64,000 bases of DNA. It comes from Crotophaga sulcirostris (lineage: Eukaryota; Chordata; Aves; Cuculiformes; Crotophagidae). Below are positions 1-11,467 of the stretch, piece after piece. A program made the position numbers and the translations under genes. The notes under the pieces are model-generated. The model was given only the letters and a program-made list of their open reading frames with translations. It made no database searches and was not told the origin of the DNA. How positions within the stretch are numbered: the first letter of the stretch is position 1; every line of letters begins with the position of its first letter. The stretch spans positions 71,878 to 135,877 of the forward strand of contig VYZB01000333.1 in the NCBI GenBank assembly GCA_013397455.1. The letters run 5' to 3'.

Positions 1-309
1 GACCTGGCTCACATCCCCTTCTTTCCAACGGCGATACATCCTCTTTTTCTTACTTAGCTCCTTCAGGAGCTCCTTACTCATCCAGGCCGGCCGTCTGCCC
101 CTACGACTCTTCTTGCAACACACAGGGACAGCCCACTCCTGCGCCTTCAAGATTACATTCCTAAAGTACGTCCAGCCTTTCTGGACCCCCTTGCCATTAA
201 GAACTGCTTCCCAGGGTACTTTCCTTACTAGTTCTTTAAATAATGCAAAATCTGCCTGCCGGAAGTCCAGCATGGATGTCCTATTCCTGCCTTTCCTTGT
301 TACGTTGTT
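1..309 (-). pseudogene. CR1 ORF2 linker region, partial, open frame
   Basis: A 103-codon stretch without stops reads leftward off the window edge. Visible landmarks are LDFRQADFALFKELV near the start, VPWEAVL after it, a basic run (KKSRRGRRPAWMSKELL) and a lysine/arginine-rich end. In CR1 ORF2 this order lies between the apurinic-type endonuclease and the reverse transcriptase. The encoded protein would normally make the nick and perform target-primed reverse transcription. No start codon is assigned because the element is truncated inside ORF2. The open frame suggests a fairly young insertion, but whether the rest of the ORF is intact cannot be seen. Family assignment is confident; function is unlikely. 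Confidence 0.8.
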
Positions 310-335
310 CACAAAAAACACAAAAACTTTCTTCT
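1..335 (-). mobile_element. CR1 LINE fragment running off the left edge
   Basis: This is a minus-strand piece of a CR1 non-LTR retrotransposon. Translated on the minus strand it matches the ORF2 linker between the endonuclease and reverse-transcriptase domains. The element is oriented right to left. Its 5' side stops near position 335, where the match fades, and its downstream part, which would carry the reverse transcriptase, lies beyond base 1. The right boundary is uncertain by perhaps 20 bases. 5' truncation is usual for CR1 insertions. Confidence 0.85.
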
Positions 336-3300
336 GGTTAAACTGTAGAGATAAGTGATTGTTCAGACCAAGGTCTTGGATTCTAAGTGAACAGCTAGCT
401 GCGCCTTCATTCATCAGTTTGCACCTGAATGGCAAACCAGAGCATGAGAAAGGAAGATAACTCAAAGGTCTCTGTCAGCAAATAGAGACCTACTTTAAAG
501 TAGCTCTGCTAAGAGTACTTGACTGTTATAGAATCCCTTCAATAATTCAAAATGCTTTACAAATACTTCTGTTTTAAGCTTCTTAGCATTCTTATGTACC
601 AAGGAAATGTGACTCTCCCATCTTGCAAATGGATCTGCAGGAGAACAGGGCATAGAAATGGCTGCGTAGCGGTATCCCTTCTGGAGGTATCCCTGCAGCA
701 GGCAACTGGTGCCTAGGACACGTACCAGGATGTCTGCATATACATCAGAAACCTATGTGAGAGCCTGACTGCTCACTTTCAGCCTAGTGTTTGCCTTTAA
801 GCAATAGTGTGACTGGAAGCAGTGGTGATGAGCAAAGCCGGTCTGTTCTAAGCAAATTGAGGTGGAAAGACACAGAAATGATCTGACTGTCCTTGATCCT
901 CCTTCCCCACTGGAGACTGATTTTTTAAAAAATTTCTGAAGAAAATGATCTCTAGGGGCAATCAGAAGGAAGAGGAAGAGCAGACAGAAAACAGCCAGTT
1001 TTCTCCAGAGCAAACTGTCTGGGGTGGTTACAGGGGTGAAAAGGGGTGATGGCAGCCAATCCTCATGGTTGGTGTTGCCGCTGTGGTGGTCAGTGGCTGT
1101 TTTCCTCATGTATGTGAGGGCAGCAAGGACCCTCAAGCTTGTTTTTCTTCTGTGTGCAGCACAGCATATTGCCCTAGATTTTATTGCCATGACTTCATCT
1201 TTTTCCCATAGGGAAAATACTTGCTTTACGGATCTGGGAGAGTCTCATTTTCTCGTTACAGAGCTAATATATCAGGCTAATTTACTGCCCTGGTGTGTTG
1301 CAAAGCCTATGTAATATTAAATAAACATTGTTGGCTTATACATTAACTGTAACTAAAACCCTGGGCAAACTTTATTCTGGCTTCAGGGCTTTCCTTGAAG
1401 GAGTGACTGAGAAAAGGATAGAGGGTTTATTTTTGTTTGTTTGTTTCTTTGTTTTTTTTGTTTTTCACATTAAGGAAACTTTTCTCTGAAACTTGGCCAT
1501 TCTGTTAATTCTAGGTCAAGCTGCATGCATGGTTAGGAGCTTTCTGCATGGATCCTCAATTGACTCCCTCTCTTTGTCAGGATCCCTCAGCAGTGTTTAA
1601 TCTGGTTTCTTCTTCCTATTTGGTGTGTAAATGTAACTGATGAAAATGAGAATCTTGATGACTGCTTCAGAAACTTGGTAGAGCTGCTATGCCTTCCTAT
1701 GGCTAAGAATGACAGTGTTTGGAATGATTGTCTGAAAAAAGGAAGCCAGATATTTTGTTCTTTGAATTTATGTGGGACTTCTTATCTGCAGAGTGTAGTG
1801 TGCTTTACCAGCAGAAAAGAATTAGAAAATAAAGCACTAATGTAAAGAATATCTGTAACAGGGAGGCATGATACCACCAAGATATTATTTCATTTGGTGA
1901 AAAGAAATATCATTATTTGTCAGGATACAGGTTAAAACCATAGAAATGTGATTTAAAGAAAAAAAAAAGTGATGCTTTACTGTGGTTCTCAGTGCCCCCG
2001 TTATACAGATGAATGGACTGAAATTGTAGATTTTAAGTAACTGGCCCAGTATTAGACAAAAAGGCAAAGCAGCACTGCAGGAATTAGTAATTCTGATTCG
2101 TAGAGCCCAAACTAGATGAGCACTTTCTGAATGTGCACTGCAGAAACAGTACTTAGTCCATGAGAGGCAGAGTGCACAACTGGCAAACTCGCCAAGCAGT
2201 GCATGTGCTTGTGGGACCCGCTGGAGGAATTGATACCGTAGAGATCTGGCTGTGCCTTGTCCCACCAGTATCTGACACAGCAGTGTGTGAGTTCTCATTG
2301 GAAAGTTGCTCAGACACCTTGTGACTGCTGGAGTAGTGAGGCACTGGTGAGAGAAAACAGTGGAATGAGTATGTGCCGGAAGCTCAAAAATCCCGTCTAT
2401 CAGAAGAGGTGCCAGAAACACCATTACTTTGGAAACTGAAGAGTAGACTGGTTGCTCTCCTAGTAAATGTCCCTAAGGGAACCTGTCCTAGAAAGGTGTG
2501 AGCAAAAGCATTTTTCTATGTGCAATTCATATGAAACCTTTTTTCTACAGTGTATCCATTGCTATTTATTTACAGCACCTGTATGTTCTAGTTCTACTGG
2601 GACTTCCCCAGTTCCCCGTGTGATACAGTCCCATTGTCCTGGGAGCATGAAATAGCATTAATCCTAAACTGTAAGGACTCTGTTTGTATTCAGGCATATT
2701 GCTCTGCTGAGTAAAATTCATTCTTGCTTAACTGTGAATGAACTTTCCAAGGGATGGGTGTTAATCTTATTGAACAGTGGTAGGAATGAAAAGCTAAACA
2801 GCATCAGAGCTGTTGTTTTGCTCAAGTGAATATTGATATCACCTATTCTGTGTTCCATGATAAACTCAGCTGGTGCATTACTGGAAGAAATCCTCTGCCA
2901 TGAAAAAGAACGACGTGTTGCTGCTGAGACAGATCCTGACAATAGGGACATCAGTGTTTATTCTGGAAAAATGATCCCATTCATCTTCTGCAGGAGTCTG
3001 GCAACTCCAAACTGAGTCACTAAAAAGCATTCCGTCCTTTTGCTTCTACAATTGAATCAGTTTCAATTGCTCTAGATTTCTACTATATGGGGACAGTGTT
3101 GGTGGAAGGAATACTTACAAACTTTTCCTCACATTCCTTTACGCTGTCACAAGAATTTACTGCTGTGGAGCCCTGGTTTGAAAGTGTTGCAGTCAAGAGA
3201 AGGTTCTTTCATGGATCATAGGTAAACATTACACAGAATCCCATTTTTACTTCTTTTTGAGATATGAGTTAGACTTGGACCTCAATATTGATATTATTTG

Positions 3301-4626
3301 GTATCTTAGTTTTCTGATGGAGCCTAGAGGTCAGAATTGTACAGTGGACCGAGAGTCTTTCTGTTCTTGCCTAAGCTAGGAACAAATGGACATTGTAGGC
3401 CAGATCCAAACCCCAGGGAGGGCAGTGGAAAGACTGCCATTGACTTTGGGGGTCTGATTTGACACCTGTTAGAGTTTCTGTTTTCAGATATGTAAGCAAA
3501 ATCCCGGAATAAAACGATTTGCTGGCTTTAGATTTCATTACAAACTCTGAATTCGTACCAGTCTTTTTAAGTCTTTAGGTCTTCCTTTTGGAAACTCTTA
3601 TTAGAGTATAAGAAAGGTATAGATAACATTTGATTTGTACAGACAACACTAAAACCAACTGTTCTACTTACCACCAAAGAAAGGAAAACAAGGTAGCTTG
3701 TTCCATGCAGCTATGAGTCTGCTGCGTTTTCTCCCCTGGGACTGCTGAATTTCAGAAATATCCTTCCCCATTGCCTCGGAGTCTAACTTCTCCTATGGTT
3801 TTCTAACATTTTTAGTAAGTTCATGACTGACTCAAGTATTAACTATGATTTTCTTGCGGTAGAGAACATTCATGTTTAGCAATTCACGTACATGTCTCAA
3901 AAACCTTACTGGGTTGGAAAGGGCCTTTGAGAAGCGAAGTTGTGCAGTGACGGAACCAGAGCATAACTCACATTTTCTTTTTGTCTGTCCATGAATTTAC
4001 TCATTCAGCGACCGTTCTTCTCATCGTTTCATGATCAGCTAGCAACCTCTTTCAATGCCAATTTGATTTCTCAGATAAGGCCACTAATTTCAATTGTACA
4101 ATAGAAATCAGCTTTCAATGGTATTTCAATTAACCTTGCTATTAAAGAAATTGCTTTTTGCCAATACTCAATGGTTGGTTAATGTTCAGAAAACACATGA
4201 TTCCTTTAATACAATCTGTATTGAAAGAACAACCTGCTTTTGTTGTCTTTGGACTAGTTTCTTGTACTTTGGGTGGTTTTCGATATCACTGATATAAAGC
4301 AGATTGAAAACAAATGCCCAAAGTATTTTGAATTAAAAGCTTTCAAACATTCGCTGCTATATTCTCTTCCATTTGGGCATATATTGTGTGTATTTCATCT
4401 CCTTCTGTAGATGATGCAAGTTATTTACTTAGCCCATCACAGAAAATAATATGTGTGTCTAAAGGGTGCAGACAAGCACAGGGTAAGAGTTTACTGGCAA
4501 CACAAATTCTTCATTGCAGGTGGAGATCTCAACAGCAGGCCTGGTGAAGTTCCTGTTCCAGCATGGAATTTGGGTCTGGGGTGTGATGCCAGGCTTGATG
4601 CTTATTTGTGTTCTCCCTGAGCTAGC
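336..4626. other. Non-coding stretch, no gene recognised
   Basis: About 4.3 kb with only short open frames in all six frames and no recognisable protein family. A low-complexity (GTTT)n/T-rich run lies around 1429-1466. A roughly 25-base piece near 3912-3936 resembles a CR1 3' end but is too short to call. I see no promoter, splice-supported exon or RNA gene. Confidence 0.5.
1429..1466. repeat. Low-complexity GTTT / poly-T run
   Basis: An imperfect tandem of GTTT units grades into a T-rich tract. It could be a simple repeat or the decayed A-tail of a minus-strand insertion. No recognisable element adjoins it. Confidence 0.7.
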
Positions 4627-4664
4627 AGTTTATTTCTAAGCTTAGCTTAGTTTAGAAATAAACT
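4627..4664. repeat. Perfect 13-bp inverted repeat with 12-base loop
   Basis: The left arm AGTTTATTTCTAA (4627-4639) and the right arm TTAGAAATAAACT (4652-4664) are exact reverse complements separated by 12 bases. The loop itself contains a repeated CTTAG. The arms could form a 13-bp stem in RNA or a cruciform in DNA. No transposon, histone-type 3' end or RNA gene could be tied to it. Confidence 0.8.
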
Positions 4665-6659
4665 CTGTTGGGGTCTTGCCAAAGGTTTGAAGCTTTTAAA
4701 GAGCCACCATGTTAAGAACTGTGGAGCTGCTGTGTAGGGAGTTGTGGCCCTGCAGCTGTGTGGCAGGAGTCCTGGTTGGCCTAGGTAGGAATTGCCTGTC
4801 TCCCATTCATGGTGGTCTGAGGTCTGAGTGGCTTTGTGACGAGGTGGGGTGACCCAGTCCTTTGAGGATGCTTTGGCTGTCTGAGGCTGGGACATCTGTA
4901 CAACAGGATTCCTCCACATCGCGTCAGTTACTGACTCTGCATTTCAGTGTGATGAGGAGAGCACAAGAAATTGTACGTATCCTCCCTGATATAGATCTTA
5001 CTGCTGTACAGTGACCTGTAGGAAAGCAGTGCCATCAGTGCAATGTGGAAAAAGGACTATATGGACGAACAGATGAACACAGCATTTTGGGTCAGATCCT
5101 GAGTTTTTTTTTTCCCCAGCACGAAAAAGACTTTGAAGGGTTCTGGTACTGAATTTCCTATCAGAGGATGGCTTTTGTAATAATCCTGTAAATTCTAATC
5201 ATGTCTTATGATGAGAGATACTTGGAACATCGCAAGTATAGAGTTGCAGACTTGAGATGATGACTTCACTGGCCATCTTTGCGTTCAGCATAGCATGAAT
5301 AAGTGTTGGGTTTAAGTAGATGCTTTGTTTAGCAAAATGTTGAATAATTAGGGCTAACCTGCCCAACATGCCCATATTCTGCTGTTTCAATGGCTTTACC
5401 TACAGTCATTTTAAGTGTCCGTATTTGCTTTTGAACAAGTCAGCACACAACATCTGATGTTCGACATCAACACATGGGAACCTGTATTTGTAAGCAGCCT
5501 GCAACAAGGTTCAGTCCATGGTTGACCCTACAAAGGCTGCACGTATGGTAATGGAAAATGCATATTGAAGTCATGCATGTCTTGCCTATGAACTTGTTTT
5601 CACAGGAATCTGATAATCTGGTTCCAGACACTGTTGAAGGGATTTCCATTTGGCATCTGGCTCAGTGGAGTTTATTGGTTGTGTTCAAAGCAGCACAGCC
5701 TGCTTTTAAAATGTCGTTGTTTGTTTCCAGACAAAAAGTGAAATCCTCTGCTTCCAGTTTGCTTTTTCATTCATGAAAACCCCAAAGGATAAACCCATCC
5801 TGATCAGGTGAAGTGAGCATTTTTTGCTTTTTACGTCTTTAATTGAGATTGGAGCTGAATGCCCCTGCCAGTGTTTGAGAACTTGAGTTAACTGAGAAGT
5901 AAAGACCAGTCTGAAATTCTAGCAATGAGAGAGTGGAGCACTAAGTAAGAATATGATAAAATAATAAAAAAAGAGACAGCCAAGTTGTCAGCAGCATAAC
6001 AGTATTTTAGATAATCCCCTCTGGGCCATTTCCTTAACAGCAACCATTTGTGTTTATCTAAGGATTAGAGCAGAGACTTCTGATTTCACAGCGCATGTTC
6101 CCCATTTACTTTTTAAAAAATATTTATATGCTTTTATATATATCCCTAAGTGTTCCATGTGAGGCAAATAACACTACATTGCTTTAGGTTCTGTTGGCAA
6201 TGTATTTAATGTTTGGGATGAGGTCTGGAGTAAAAAGAAAGCAAAATGATTTGGTCCTGTCAACTGATTAAATGAGGATTAGAGCCAAGGTCCCAGGAAG
6301 TTGACCAAGCCTGGATGCTCCCAGTGTCAGCTTGCACGTACAGGACTTATTAAAAATGTTAGTATAATCTTTTTTTTTTTCTTCTTTTTTTTTTTTTTTA
6401 AAGAAGCTGTTTGCCATTTCAGCTCTGCTCATGAGACAAGAAATCAGCTGAATCAGTTAAAAATAAAAATCTCCCTTTGGCTCCACATGATAGTGGAGTT
6501 TTGCCCAAATCAGAGTGTGGATCTGCTGTGCTAGAAAAGGGAGATGGAGAATTGTGATGATATGGCTTCCACAGTGCTGCACGGTTCTAGTACAGACAGG
6601 AGGAAAGGATTTACCATCAACTGCAAACAGAGGCTTGCCTTTCTGCTGACTTTTAAGAG
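4665..6659. other. Non-coding stretch, no gene recognised
   Basis: Two kilobases of unremarkable AT-rich DNA with no recognisable coding frame or transposon. It contains the poly-T tract listed separately. Confidence 0.5.
6370..6400. repeat. Poly-T tract interrupted by CTTC
   Basis: Two long T runs are separated by CTTC. It is a simple low-complexity tract. It could be a minus-strand poly-A remnant, but no retrosequence body is recognisable on either side. Confidence 0.85.
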
Positions 6660-7790
6660 ATTTCTCTCATTTTAATAAAAGTTTGAATAGAAATGTTAGA
6701 AATGAGCTGTCACAGAGGATTATTATTTTTGCATCATTTAAACAGAAAAGTGACTTTAACTCAGATCCTTTACTGGATCAAATCCTTGATCAATTTGAAA
6801 CAGGTATAAGTTAAAATGAAGCAGGAGTGTTCACACTGAGATTGGCCCTGGTTTAATTAAACTGATTTTCAGATCAATTGAAATTTAGCTGATGCAATTT
6901 GCCCTGTTATTTAAATGAGGCCTGCAGAAGCAGTCCTGGCATGAGAGACCGTGTACAATATGAGTAAGAGTATTTGAATCAGGACCGTTATTATTATTTT
7001 CGGGAATCTACTTTCCAGTGAATGATTTTTTTTCAAATTAGGGGGTAGCAGCCGTAATAGGCCACTGGTGTTGGTTCCATTGTTAATTATACTATTTTTC
7101 TCCTTTTCATAATTGTCCTAGAGTGAACTGTGCTATTTTAGCAGAAAGTGTTAATTATTTTATCAACAATTGGCAGACCCTGCTTCAATTTACTAGTTTC
7201 CCTTTAACCAAAACAAAGATTACAGGCCCTGTTCCACGCTCAGCTGTGGAATCTTTGCTAAGAAACTTGGGAACCCCTTCCTCATGAAACACTCTGTAAA
7301 GCTTTAAGCACTCTTTGAAGCTGAGTTGTATTAAATGATAGACAAAAAAAGCCCTCTGAAGAATTGGTGCTTAATTACAACCTAATTAGCATAATTATGC
7401 ATGCTAATAGCATCTCAAATGAATAGCAGTTGTCAGGAGGTTGGGACCATCTGTAAGAGTGTCGGATTAATACATCATTTTTTATTTCTAACAACGCTGT
7501 AACTCTTTCCCTGAAAGTGATTTTCATTAATCAAGTTCATTTTTATTATATAGAAAATTTGGCATTTTTCATTATGGGCCATTATCCGTTTCCCGGTGCA
7601 GCCCTAACACAATCCTAATGAGACCCCCTGTGGCCACTCCACGCTGACAATGGTGGTACAGGTGTAGGGCTGTAATTGTTACAAACAGCGCGTTGTACCA
7701 CAGGACTGCGCACTTTGAGTCTCCAGGCATCAGGGGTTCCACTTGGCACCTTCCCTGGGGCCTAGTACAATTTCCAGGGCTTTATGAAAA
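6660..7790. promoter_or_regulatory. Candidate conserved non-coding / enhancer-like block
   Basis: This block is AT-rich but not low-complexity. It contains a tight cluster of homeodomain/POU-type motifs: TAATTA at 7372-7377, the palindrome CTAATTAG at 7382-7389, TAATTA at 7392-7397 and ATGCATGC at 7397-7404. CAGTTG-type E-boxes and TTAATTAAA-like words lie nearby. It ends in a more GC-rich part (about 7590-7760). It has no coding frame and no transposon pieces. This texture is typical of vertebrate developmental enhancers, but conservation cannot be tested here, so the call is inference. Confidence 0.3.
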
Positions 7791-8097
7791 ACATACATGT
7801 TTGTGGTTATGAAGAAGCAGATTTAAAGAGATAGAGGCGTGTTTATTTTAGAGCTGGAACACGGCGAAGTTCAGTGAGCTGCTTTGGAGTTTTTCTCTCT
7901 CACTGGCTCTGCTGGGCCTTGAGCTTCACAGGAACAGCTTGCTCCAAAGAGTGGCCAAGGGGTAGGGGGATGCATCTGGTACTCTAAAAGCATCTGTATT
8001 TACTTAAGAATTTGTGCATGTGTCTGATCAAATTCCAGCATTTACTATAACATTTAGCAAAAAAAAAAGGCAGTGGAAAAATGATCCTGGCTATCCA

Positions 8098-8297
8098 GGA
8101 GGGTGGTGAGGCCCTGGCACAGATTGCCCAGAGAAGTGGTGGCTGCTCCATCCCTGGAGGTGTTTAAGGTCAGGTTGGATGGGGCTTTGAGCAACCTGAT
8201 CCAGTGAGAGGTGTCCCTGCCCATGGCAGGGGGCCGGATCTGGATGGTCTTTAAGGTCCCTTCTAGCCCAAACCATTCTATGATTTTATGATTCTAT
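8098..8297 (+). mobile_element. CR1 LINE 3' end, 5'-truncated
   Basis: A roughly 200-base 3' terminal piece of CR1 in plus orientation. It includes the last codons of ORF2 (the segment reading ...SLEVFK...), the 3' UTR with the words GTGTCCCTGCCCATGGCAGG and CTTTAAGGTCCCTTCTAGCC, and a terminal ATTCTATGATTTTATGATTCTA tail. The same 3' UTR type occurs inverted at 13336, 16168, 39617, 41815 and 62830. Severe 5' truncation is the rule for CR1. Confidence 0.93.
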
Positions 8298-9948
8298 CTG
8301 ACTGTCTGCAGAAGAGATGTGCACAGCCAAGCACAGAAAGTGGCTTTTGGAAGTTCAGCACATCTTTTGTGTTTTGCTCACTTGGGCAGCCTCTGCTGTC
8401 AGCTCCGCTACCGGCAACCCAAAACATGATGCTGTCAGGCTGAGGGCGTAGATGTACAGTGCAACAGCTTAGTGCATAGCTGGCCTTAGTGCTTGTGTTC
8501 TAGCTTAAACTCATTGGTTAATGTTTGCTTTGTGGAGTCCAAAAGCTTTGTGGAAGCTCTAAGGCTTATTTTTTTGATGGTGTATTGGTATGTATATTCA
8601 TGCCTAATGTGTGTTTGATTTTTTTTTCCAAATTTTTTTTTGTTTTTCAGATGTGATTTTCCCAAGGGATATTTTTCCTCGCACTTTCCCTAAGTATGGG
8701 AAAACTAAACTCAAGGCCTTCCAGTAAATTCTGATTTCTTTTTGTGGGCTGCGTATAGAATGAGTGGAGCAGTTTTGGAAATGCATTTTTAAGGAGAGGG
8801 AGTGAGAGGGAGAGGAGGACAATCAACAAAACTGCTGTGGCTGTATTTCTCAGGCAGCCAGTGGGAGCCGCACCATTCCGACTGCACTTGTAATCAAGTC
8901 TAAACAAAAGAACATTGAAAATAGCTCAACTGACACAATCCTCATCATAACTCAGGGCGCAGTGGCAAGCCCCAGTAAATCCTGCTCTCTGGTTGTTGTT
9001 CGTGAATATATTTGTGTATATAAACCCCTCTTCAACATCTACTGGTGTGAGACATCTCCACGTAGCAACCCCGTCAACATCCCCCTGCTGTTCCATTAAT
9101 CCTGAGTGGAGACAAATGCTCTGTGGCTCAGGAACAGGTGGAGGTTGAGGAAACCAGGCCAAGCCAGGACTGAATGGAGATTGCATGTAAATTAAGAACA
9201 TTAATATGTAAAACAAAAGCTCAGCGGAGACTATTTGTCCTAGTGTACAGCTACTCGAAGCATGGTATAAACCCTGAGTAAAATATCAGCTGCCCCCTGA
9301 GATTAAACCATCCTCCCAATGTGCACTAGTGCTTGAATGTAGTTTTACATTGAAAATCCAATGTAAACAGGCAAAGTGGTATTTAAATAGGAACTGGGAA
9401 TTGCTAGGATAGTACCACAGTTTGTGTCTCCCACTGATCTGCTCCACGATCTCTACTTCAGAGTCTCAGGCAGGGCAGGGAAAGTCCTCCACTGTTCAAC
9501 CTGTCTGCACAGTCTGTAATCCTGTTAGTTTGAAGGCACTAGTGCAGCCTCTCTCTGCTAACGCTTACTACATGGGGTGTCTGGTTAATAAGTTGCCTGG
9601 TGACTGCTAGTTGGTAACTCTAAAAATTCAAAGAGATTAATCCATATGTGAACTGAACACCCAGAAATACATCAGTGGTGTCTACAATGAGGTCAACTTT
9701 AGGTGAGTTAAAATCTGAGTCTGCTCAGAATTGCCTCCCAACACATGGGTAAGCATGGGGATCTGACAGCTTGCTCCATCCTGGGCATGGGCACTCTGCC
9801 CTGGACACGTTTTGTTCAGGGATTTTAAAGGAGGCTTAATTTTATTGCCTCGGACAATGTTTTTTATGTCATTAAACATCTACGGGAGAACTAAGAACAG
9901 AGCTTCTAAGTAATTTCACCTGTTACACTGCACTGAGATTTTCTAAAG
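8298..9948. other. Non-coding stretch between CR1 copies
   Basis: No gene is recognised. A T-rich tract lies near 8617-8647. The part from about 8870 to 9400 has conserved-element texture and is listed separately. Confidence 0.5.
8870..9400. promoter_or_regulatory. Possible conserved non-coding element
   Basis: A single-copy-looking block with no repeats. It has AT-rich words such as CATTAATCC, AATTAAGAACATTAATATG and AACAAAAG mixed with moderately GC-rich parts, and no convincing coding frame. Assigned on texture only. Confidence 0.2.
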
Positions 9949-10758
9949 AGCAAGTTTGCAGATGACACCAAGCTCGGAGGAAGTGTTGATCTGTTAGAGG
10001 GTAGGATGACCAAACAGAGGGACCTGGACAGACTGGAGAGATGGGCTGATTCTAATGGGATGATGTTTAGTAAGTCCAAATGTCGGGTACTTCATTTTGG
10101 ACACAGTAATCCCATGCAAAGCTCTAGACTGGGGACAGAGTGGCTGGAGAGTAGTCAGACAGAAAGGGACTTGGGCGTACTGGCAGATAGGAAACTCCAC
10201 ATGAGCCAGCAGTGTGCCCAAGTGGCCAAGAAGGCCAATGGTATCCTGGTCTGCATCAGTTTCTGTGTAGCCAGCAGGACCAGAGAAGTTATCACCCCCT
10301 TATACTCGGCACTGGTTAGGCCACACCTTGAGTCCTGTGTGCAGTTCTGGGCCCCTCAGTTTGAGAAAGATGTCAAGACACTGGAATGTGTCCAGAGGAG
10401 AGCAACAAAGATGGTGAAGGGGCTGGAGCACAAGCCCTATGAGGAGCGACTGAGGGAGCTGGGGTTGTTTAGTCTGAAAAAGAGGAGGCTGAGGGGAGAC
10501 CTTACTGCTCTCTACAACTACCTAAAAGGTGGTTGTAGTCAGGCAGGGGTTGGTCTCTTCTCTCAGGTGACCAGTGACAGAATGAGAGGACATGGACTCA
10601 AGCTTCGTCAGGGGAGGTTTAGGCTTGATATTAAGAAAAAGTTCTTCACTGAAAGGGTAATTAGTCATTGGAATGCGCAGCCCAGGGAGGTGGTGGAGTC
10701 GCCGACCTTGGAGGTGTTTAAGAGGAGATTGGATGAGGCACTCAGTGCCATGGTTTAG
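9949..10758 (+). pseudogene. CR1 ORF2 C-terminal reverse-transcriptase fragment, uninterrupted
   Basis: This is an open frame of 269 codons ending in TAG. The frame is open from codon 9949; the first in-frame ATG is at 10006, but it is internal to the ORF2 protein. It starts [11 protein letters not shown], where FADD (9955-9966) is the second catalytic aspartate box of the reverse transcriptase. Thumb-like and C-terminal CR1 landmarks follow in order: [91 protein letters not shown] and [12 protein letters not shown]. The palm motifs upstream of FADD, the endonuclease and ORF1 are missing, so it cannot encode an active enzyme. No frame-disrupting change is visible, which points to a young insertion. 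Confidence 0.9.
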
Positions 10759-10766
10759 ATGATGAG

Positions 10767-10772
10767 TTAGTG
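10767..10772 (+). repeat. TTRGTG hexamer, one unit, in CR1 3' UTR
   Basis: The 3' UTR just after the ORF2 stop has a single TTAGTG unit here. The related copies have two units (18429-18440) and three units (11535-11552, inverted). This is a small length polymorphism between copies of one CR1 subfamily. Confidence 0.85.
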
Positions 10773-10839
10773 TTAGGCTATAAGTTGGACTCGATGATTT
10801 CAGAGGTCCTTTCCAACCTTGTGATACTGTGATACTGTA

Positions 10840-11467
10840 AAGAAACTACTTAAATTCAACAAACACATTTCTTTCTTTTACCTTGTTCTTCCTCAATGTT
10901 GGATCTTAGTGAGAGTATGCACATTAAGTTTTTAAGTATAATTGTTCCAGTTTGACAACTCTGTGCTCAAAGCTCCAGTCCTGTCCTCTGCACGTTTTAG
11001 AAACCGTGCCTCTGCAGATCCTCATGCAGGTCATGGCGAGCGCCTGCCCATGCAACAGATCCAGGCAGAGCTACTGCAACTCAGCCTCAGGTAGGGTTTC
11101 TCCAGTAAAACAGCGCTGCTGTGGCTTCTCAGTTGCAGTTGTTACTTTGCTACAAAACTGTAATACATAATGTATGGGAAGCACTAAGTGGTCGGAAACA
11201 TGTCCTACAGAGGACTGTGGACCTGCTACCAAGGTAGTGAAGCCTGTCTGTGAAGTGGTGTGCAGCCTGCACAGTGCCTGTCCTTGGTTGGGGGTGTCAG
11301 GGTGAGGGTGGGCTCTGAGGCGCCCTGGCATCCCCTGCCACTTGGCTTATGGCAGGGTGGTGTGAGAGGATGCCCGTTCTGATGGAGAGGATCTCGGTGA
11401 GGGAGAGTGCCGAGGAAGTTAGGGACATGTGACTTGTCTCATTTCTCAATTGGAGGGATGTTTTTTT
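10840..11467. other. Non-coding spacer, no gene recognised
   Basis: About 630 bases of mixed composition with no recognisable coding or repeat content between two CR1 copies of the same subfamily. Confidence 0.5.

Larger units (their letters stand above)
9949..10839 (+). mobile_element. CR1 LINE, young copy with GTGATACT tail
   Basis: A 5'-truncated CR1 of about 890 bases. It begins inside the reverse-transcriptase domain, immediately before the FADD catalytic box, and runs through the ORF2 stop into a short 3' UTR. The 3' end is TTTCCAACCTTGTGATACTGT followed by a second GATACTGT, so its tail unit is GTGATACT and not the usual ATTCTATG. Two other copies in the window share this tail (11468-11601 inverted, 18270-18508 direct) and are close in sequence. 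The group looks like one relatively recent subfamily. Confidence 0.95.

Noticed and set aside
3912..3936. GGGTTGGAAAGGGCCTTTGAG, resembling the CR1 3' end complement
   Set aside because: Only about 25 bases match, with no tail or flanking ORF2 sequence. It could be a relic but is too short to support.
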